Source of the DNA: an uncultured Actinomycetes bacterium
Lineage (GTDB): Bacteria; Actinomycetota; Acidimicrobiia; Acidimicrobiales; Microtrichaceae
DNA length: 10,410 bases
Direction: 5' to 3'
Assembly (NCBI GenBank): GCA_903941145.1
Contig: CAJANQ010000486.1
Span: forward strand, 1-10,410
Within the stretch, counting starts at the first letter, position 1; each line of letters opens with the position of its first letter. Below, in pieces: positions 6,489-10,410 of this stretch. Below the pieces are notes generated by a model. It was not told the DNA's origin and ran no database searches. It saw nothing but the letters and a program-made list of their open reading frames with translations. Made by a program: the position numbers and the translations under genes.

Positions 6489-7694
6489 TTATGCCTTTCC
6501 TTCAGCCCGGTACTGGGCGGACCAGCCGTCGCGCTGGATCCCAAGCAGGACGTTCGCCCAGCAGGTGAGCCACACGGCGATCGAGAACATGAGGTAGATC
6601 TCGCCGGGGACGAGCAGCACGGCGGACACCACGTCCTTGACGGTCCTGTCCGGCATGCGTCGGGCGATCCGGAAGTTCAGCACCGACGCCGTCAGCGGCG
6701 GAATGATCCAGATCCAGCTCCACACCCATGAGTTGCGATGCAACGAGATGGTGAGGAGCATGACAAACAGCAACCGGATGGACGTGTCGAGCAGCATCTT
6801 CGCCTGGAGCCGCCACGGGTGTGAGGTGTGCTTGCGGAACCCGTTCGCGCGGAGCAGGTGGATGATGCCGGTGCCCCACTTGCGGCGCTGGGCCCAGATC
6901 GTCTTGAACGTGTACATCGGGCCGATGTACGCCCGGGCCTGGTGCGAGCAGAGCGTGTCCCAGCCCAGGTCGTTGAAGCGCCAGGTCAGCTCCATGTCCT
7001 CGACCTCGCTCGCGGTCGACCACGGAGCCGGCCGGCGAAGGTCCTTCACGACCTGGCGCATCGTGTCGCCACGGAACAAGGTGGCCTGGCCCCCGAGCAC
7101 GTAGGTGGCGCCGTCCCTCCGGAGGAGGTCCATGGTCCACCCGGCGAACTCCATGCGCTGCTGGCGCAGCAGGTAGTTGGCGACCAGACCCTTCGCCTCG
7201 CTCTGGTGGAACGTGTAGCGGGCCATGATGCCGCCGGCGTTCTCGTTCGACTCCATCTCCTTGAAGAGCTGTTCGACGCACCCCGGCGCCAGCTTGGTGT
7301 CGGCGTCGACGCCAAGGACGTAGGGGGCGTCCTGCCCGAAGCGGACCCATGCCTGGGAGAGTGCGCCGACCTTCCGCAGGTCGTTGTCCTCGGTCTCCAT
7401 CACGACGACGGGGCCGCCGAACTCCCTGGCGATGTCCGCCGTGGCGTCGGTGCAGTTGTCGGCAATCACGACCACCAGGTCGGGGACCCGCGTCTGGGCG
7501 AGGATCGAGTTGAGGCAGTCGGCGATGACGTCCGCCTCGTTGTGGGCCGGCACGAGCGCCACGATCGTCGGCTGCTGCTCGGTCTCTGGCTCAGGACCCA
7601 GCACCTCGATCTCTGCCCGCTCGGGCTCGCCGTCCTGCTGCGTCCAGCGGTCGCTTCGTGCCCGGGTGCCCCGGACCTTGTTCTGCGTCAGCAT
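6489..7694 (-). CDS. Membrane GT2 glycosyltransferase, processive polysaccharide-synthase type
   Basis: GT2 synthases of this type add sugars from nucleotide-sugar donors at the cytoplasmic face and pass the chain through their own membrane helices. The 401-aa protein starts at ATG 7694, with GAGG just upstream. Residues 1-42 are hydrophilic. The GT-A domain (43-290) shows VALVPAHNEADVI, D80 in ADNCTD, the D130-A-D132 metal site, GGQATLFRGD (201-210), the E232-D233 general base in SEVEDMEL, and Q269-R-R-K-W273, a variant of the product-binding QxxRW motif with Lys for the usual Arg. Three to four transmembrane helices follow (305-319, 322-341, 354-386). It lacks the N-terminal membrane helices of BcsA and NodC. 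Divergent GH6 and nearby NodB-type genes suggest a beta-1,4-linked product, cellulose-like or chitin-like; the sugar cannot be read from the sequence. A longer start at 7895 is rejected. Confidence 0.9.
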   Translation of the reverse strand: MLTQNKVRGTRARSDRWTQQDGEPERAEIEVLGPEPETEQQPTIVALVPAHNEADVIADCLNSILAQTRVPDLVVVIADNCTDATADIAREFGGPVVVMETEDNDLRKVGALSQAWVRFGQDAPYVLGVDADTKLAPGCVEQLFKEMESNENAGGIMARYTFHQSEAKGLVANYLLRQQRMEFAGWTMDLLRRDGATYVLGGQATLFRGDTMRQVVKDLRRPAPWSTASEVEDMELTWRFNDLGWDTLCSHQARAYIGPMYTFKTIWAQRRKWGTGIIHLLRANGFRKHTSHPWRLQAKMLLDTSIRLLFVMLLTISLHRNSWVWSWIWIIPPLTASVLNFRIARRMPDRTVKDVVSAVLLVPGEIYLMFSIAVWLTCWANVLLGIQRDGWSAQYRAEGKA

Positions 7695-7722
7695 GATTCC
7701 TCGGTGGTGTCGTCGATCAGTT

Positions 7723-7759
7723 GGGCGAGTGAACAAAGGTTCTAGAACCTCGTTCGCCC
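7723..7759. promoter_or_regulatory. Palindromic operator or leader hairpin upstream of the GT2 operon
   Basis: A perfect 14-base palindrome, AGGTTCTAGAACCT (7737-7750), is flanked by further matching arms: GAAC and GGGCGA on the left (7723-7734) against GTTCGCCC on the right (7752-7759), with small insertions on the left. It lies about 45 bases before the GT2 ATG. It could be the binding site of a dimeric regulator or an mRNA hairpin. A GAAC-N17-GTT pair spans the palindrome on the minus strand and could be a second ECF-type promoter that such a regulator would cover; this is tentative. Confidence 0.5.
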
Positions 7760-7793
7760 ACTCACTGTGGCGGTCAAGAAAGTGACTTCCTAG

Positions 7794-7849
7794 GGGGTCA
7801 CCCCACCAGCGGGTTCGGATTCGGTAGGCCGAACGGCCCAACCTGGGCC
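7794..7849. promoter_or_regulatory. Cluster of inverted repeats in the divergent intergenic region
   Basis: Three short inverted repeats lie between the two divergent genes: GGGGT-C-ACCCC (7794-7804), GTTCGG-10-CCGAAC (7813-7834) and GGCCCA-ACC-TGGGCC (7835-7849). The last ends about 18 bases before the GH6 -35 box, where an activator or repressor could act. In GC-rich DNA some may be chance. Confidence 0.35.
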
Positions 7850-7867
7850 CAAAATCGCCGACAGCAC

Positions 7868-7896
7868 TTGGCAGACAGGCCTGCAATAGGTACAAC
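7868..7896 (+). promoter_or_regulatory. Sigma-70-like promoter for the GH6 gene, implying a leaderless mRNA
   Basis: TTGGCA (7868-7873), a 17-base spacer and TACAAC (7891-7896) make a good housekeeping-type promoter. The -10 box ends 6 bases before ATG 7903, so transcription should begin at or next to the start codon. No Shine-Dalgarno sequence precedes the ATG, which fits leaderless translation, common in actinobacteria. Confidence 0.6.
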
Positions 7897-7902
7897 TACC
7901 TC

Positions 7903-9090
7903 ATGAAAGGAACGAGTCAGCGCCGCCGTCGGACGCTCGTCGTCGCCGCAGTCACCCTGGTGGTGACAGTTGCTTCCTCCTGCCGCATGCCGGCAGACGC
8001 CCCAGAGTCCTCTCTCACCCAGAGTGGTAGTTCCGTGAAGGACGTCGACGCGTCGGGCGGGAGCTACCAGTCAGGGATCTCGACGCCGGTGGGCGAGAAC
8101 TGGGGCGGGCGACGGCTGTGGGTCCGCTGGAGGAGCGACGGCAGCTGCGACGCGGGAGTGCGGGTTACGACGGACGGTCGGACGTCGTCGCGCCGGGTCG
8201 GACCGAAGTGGTCCAACCAGGTGCTGGGCGACTCGGTGCGGGACGTCACGATCGACCCCGCCGGCTGCACGATCGACATCGACCACCTCAGCAGTTCCAG
8301 CCGGCCGTTCATCGGCAAGCGACTGACCCCGACGACGTCGGCCCCGTCCAACGCTCCGACGGCAATCTCCGACGAACCGACGGCGGTGTGGCTCACGAAC
8401 CCCGCAACCGCCACGGGTGCCGTGTCGTCGACGCTGTCCCGGGCGAGCGCCACGGCGACGGTCCCGGTGTTCGTCCTGTACATGCGGCCGCAGCGGGACT
8501 GCGGCGGCTACTCGTCCTCCAACACCGCATCTGGACGCGACCAGTACCTCGGCGCGGTGACCCGGCTCTCGAAGCAGCTGGCTGCGGTGCAGTCCATCGT
8601 GGTCGTGGAGCCAGATGCCGCGGCCCAGGACTGCGGCGATCCGGCGCTCGTCGCCGAGGCGGTCCGCATCCTCGGGCGCAACTCCTCGGTGCGCACCTAC
8701 CTGGACGCCGGCCATCCTGGGTGGCGCAGCGTCGACGACATGGTGGGCCGGCTCCGCGACTACGGAGTGGCCGACGCCGACGGTGTGGCGCTCAACGTGT
8801 CCAACTTTGTGCCCCTCGGCCAGGTACGCGCCTACGGCGAGGAGCTGTCGGACCAGCTGGACAAGGACTTCGTCGTCGATACCTCCCGGTCCGGCGGCGA
8901 CGTGCCGAAGGGCGAGTGGTGCAATCCGTCGGGCGCCCGACTGGGCCCCGAACCCACGTTCAACACGGCCAGTGAGCGCCTGGTGGCGGAGCTGTGGGTC
9001 AAGCAGCCGGGAGAGAGCGACGGCACCTGCAACGGTGGCCCGTCGGCGGGAACCTGGTGGCCGTCAGGGGCGGAACGACTCGCCAGCTAG
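7903..9090 (+). CDS. Secreted glycoside hydrolase family 6 (cellulase-type) protein
   Basis: GH6 enzymes cut beta-1,4-glucan with inversion. The 395-aa protein begins with a signal (basic RRRR, hydrophobic core, then ASSC27, a weak lipobox). Residues 50-140 form an unassigned, probably beta-rich domain with C82 and C122. The GH6 domain (160-392) shows AVWLTNP, QRDCGGYSS with D199, VVVEPDA with the general acid D238, TYLDAGHPGW (265-274), ALNVSNF, VVDTSRSG with D326, EWCNPSGARLG, and WVKQPGESDGTC with D373. All catalytic and substrate-subsite signatures look intact. One difference is VLYMRPQRDC where the family usually has YN-x-P before the RDC motif. Divergence from the GT2 gene recalls Streptomyces loci pairing a cellulose-synthase-like GT2 with a GH6 endoglucanase. 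A trimming or release role for the exported glycan is inferred; nutritional cellulolysis is less likely in this context. Confidence 0.93.
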   Translation: MKGTSQRRRRTLVVAAVTLVVTVASSCRMPADAPESSLTQSGSSVKDVDASGGSYQSGISTPVGENWGGRRLWVRWRSDGSCDAGVRVTTDGRTSSRRVGPKWSNQVLGDSVRDVTIDPAGCTIDIDHLSSSSRPFIGKRLTPTTSAPSNAPTAISDEPTAVWLTNPATATGAVSSTLSRASATATVPVFVLYMRPQRDCGGYSSSNTASGRDQYLGAVTRLSKQLAAVQSIVVVEPDAAAQDCGDPALVAEAVRILGRNSSVRTYLDAGHPGWRSVDDMVGRLRDYGVADADGVALNVSNFVPLGQVRAYGEELSDQLDKDFVVDTSRSGGDVPKGEWCNPSGARLGPEPTFNTASERLVAELWVKQPGESDGTCNGGPSAGTWWPSGAERLAS

Positions 9091-9965
9091 GTCAGGGGGC
9101 CGACGAGGTAGTCCTCGAGCAGCCCGAACTTGAACCCTTGTGCTGCGGCGGTGAGCGCGACGGCCTGAATGTCGGCGAACGCCTGTGGGCGGTAGTGCAT
9201 GAGGATGATGTCGCCCGGGTTCAGGCGGCCGTCCTGCAGGGCGAGCACCCCGTTGTTGAGCGAGCCCTTCCACAGGACGACGGCCCGGAAGCCGCAACCT
9301 GCGGCGGCCCTTCGGACCATCTCCGTCACGTTCCCGTACGGCGGCCGGAACAGCAGCTGGGGCTGGCCGAACATCTCGAGGAACGGCTGGCGGGTGCTGC
9401 AGACCTCGAGGATCGTGCGGGAGGGCGAGACCTTCTTCAGGTCCGGGTGGTTGGTCGTGTGGCTCTCGATCCGCCCACCCAGCTCGAGCGACCGTTTCCA
9501 GTAGCCCTGGTCCTCCCTGGCGTACGGGAGCGTCAGGAAGGACGTGAACGGGATGCCGAGCTCGTGCAGCTTCTCCAACGCACCGGGCACTCTCCAGATG
9601 CCGTCGTCGATGGTCAGGAAGATGACCCGGTCGGTAGTGGGGACCCTGCTGACCACCGGGGCCAGCCCGGGCTCGCTGGGCAGTGTGACCGGGCCGGCCG
9701 GTCTCGGTGCGGTGAACGCGCCGGGAGCCGCTGGGGCGGGAGGTGCCGGCAGGGTGGTGGGTGGCGGAAGGAAGGTCGACGAGCTGGTCGTGGTGGTGAC
9801 CGGGGCCGACGTGGTGGCCGGACGGCCGGTCGTGGACGTGACGGCCCACTCGGGCTGGTCGTCCCCGCCGACGCACGCGGTCGGTCCCGCGAGCGCGAGC
9901 AGTCCTGCGGCTGCAGCTGCGGCCCGACGGACACGGGTCGTCCTCCCCTGGTGCACGGCGACCAC
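9087..9965 (-). CDS. Secreted NodB-type polysaccharide deacetylase (CE4)
   Basis: CE4 enzymes remove acetyl groups from GlcNAc-containing or O-acetylated glycans with a divalent metal. The 292-aa product has a basic, Ala-rich signal peptide (residues 1-31) and a Thr/Pro/Ala-rich linker (41-92). The NodB domain (110-285) shows all five motifs: LTIDDG (D120, D121), SHTTNH (H169 and H173), RPPYG (207-211), W232 in VLWKGS, and LMHY (H257). So it looks active. C31 follows PTA, a poor lipobox, so secretion or anchoring by the signal helix is as likely as lipidation. GTG 9965 is used; GTG 9956 is possible, with TAGCGT (9969-9964) placed as a -10 for a leaderless message. No Shine-Dalgarno sequence is seen for either. 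The TAG overlaps the GH6 TAG from the opposite strand. Confidence 0.92.
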   Translation of the reverse strand: MVAVHQGRTTRVRRAAAAAAGLLALAGPTACVGGDDQPEWAVTSTTGRPATTSAPVTTTTSSSTFLPPPTTLPAPPAPAAPGAFTAPRPAGPVTLPSEPGLAPVVSRVPTTDRVIFLTIDDGIWRVPGALEKLHELGIPFTSFLTLPYAREDQGYWKRSLELGGRIESHTTNHPDLKKVSPSRTILEVCSTRQPFLEMFGQPQLLFRPPYGNVTEMVRRAAAGCGFRAVVLWKGSLNNGVLALQDGRLNPGDIILMHYRPQAFADIQAVALTAAAQGFKFGLLEDYLVGPLT

Positions 9966-9998
9966 GCTAGAGGTGGTGCCGTTCGACGGGGAGGCGGG

Positions 9999-10410
9999 TC
10001 AGCCCCAGTAGTCGACGCCGCTGAGCTCGGCGTAGCGCGCCCTGAGCTCGTCGGGCTCCAGGAAGAACACCCCGAGCACCTCTTCGTCGGTGTGGCGCGC
10101 CCGCATGCCGGCCAGCACGTCGGCGTCGCCGACCAGGCGGCGGAACGTCGGCGCCGGGTCGGCCACCGACTCGGCGATGGCCTCGGCCACGGTCTCGGCC
10201 GGGACGCCGGTGGTGGTCAGGTTGTGCATCAGCACGCTGAGCAACAGGTCACGGGCACGGGGGTATGCCGTGTCGTCGGGCGGGGTCTCGGACTTGCCCC
10301 AGATCGGGGTCAGGATCGTGCCGGCCTCGATGAGCACGACACGGATGCCGTACTCGGCGGCCTCGGACTGGAGGGACTCGCTGATCGACTCGACGGCGCG
10401 CTTGGTCGAC
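9999..10410 (-). CDS. Short-chain dehydrogenase/reductase, C-terminal part (5' end off right edge)
   Basis: The frame is open from the window edge to TGA 10001-9999 (136 visible residues). It begins STKRAVESISESLQSEA, with the active-site Lys followed by the helix typical of classical SDRs; the paired Tyr should lie just beyond the edge. EYGIRVVLIEAGTILTP is the usual strand-turn after that helix (VxxxxPGxxxT in most SDRs, with EAGTI here). The Rossmann NAD(P)-binding part is missing, so cofactor and substrate are unknown. The tail reads ARYAELSGVDYWG. It lies 33 bases upstream of the deacetylase on the same strand, so co-transcription is possible, but no functional link is evident. Confidence 0.85.
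   Translation of the reverse strand, partial: STKRAVESISESLQSEAAEYGIRVVLIEAGTILTPIWGKSETPPDDTAYPRARDLLLSVLMHNLTTTGVPAETVAEAIAESVADPAPTFRRLVGDADVLAGMRARHTDEEVLGVFFLEPDELRARYAELSGVDYWG

Noticed and set aside
7772..7777. Minus-strand TTGACC as a -35 box for GT2
   Set aside because: The hexamer 17 bases downstream is AACGAG; no acceptable -10 is found at 16-19 bases.
7695..7895. A 67-residue N-terminal extension of the GT2 starting at 7895
   Set aside because: No ribosome site; the extension has no membrane or domain character and covers the palindromes of the divergent promoter region. ATG 7694 has a ribosome site.
8064..8715. Minus-strand frames inside the GH6 gene
   Set aside because: Antisense shadows of an intact, motif-complete GH6 gene.

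Overview
The window is high-GC, gene-dense DNA with GTG starts, 4-base stop/start overlaps, lipoprotein signals and a Thr/Pro-rich secretion linker. This points to an actinobacterium; the linker style would suit Acidimicrobiia, but the lineage cannot be fixed from the sequence. Most genes lie on the minus strand and look like one locus for making, trimming and decorating an extracellular glycan.

Reading down the minus strand from the centre, the locus starts with a membrane GT2 glycosyltransferase with processive-type motifs (6489-7694). A 55-aa one-helix membrane protein (6318-6485) follows after 3 bases, and a lipoprotein with 35 uninterrupted pentapeptide repeats (4867-6321) overlaps that by ATGA. 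After a 288-bp gap holding a good ECF-sigma-type promoter candidate comes a second block. It holds a 94-aa membrane protein (4294-4578), a NodU/CmcH/TobZ-type O-carbamoyltransferase (2368-4176), a 600-aa protein joining a multi-helix membrane region to an SGNH-hydrolase-like domain (569-2371), and a tandem paralogue of that protein starting with GTG at 572 and running off the left edge.

Diverging from the GT2 gene across a palindrome-rich 208-bp region is a secreted GH6 (cellulase family) hydrolase (7903-9090), whose promoter spacing implies a leaderless mRNA. It meets tail-to-tail, in a shared CTAG, a secreted NodB-type polysaccharide deacetylase (9087-9965). The right edge holds the C-terminal part of a short-chain dehydrogenase (9999-10410), possibly unrelated.

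Working model (inference): GT2 and its small partner polymerise and export a beta-linked glycan; GH6 and the NodB-type enzyme trim or deacetylate it outside; the NodU-type enzyme carbamoylates a sugar or precursor inside; the paired membrane/SGNH-like proteins handle or transfer the decorated unit; and the pentapeptide lipoprotein is a surface scaffold. The most notable points are the GT2 + GH6 + NodB + NodU combination, the tandem membrane/SGNH-like pair, and apparent loss of the catalytic Ser and Asn in the SGNH-like domain that is fully visible.
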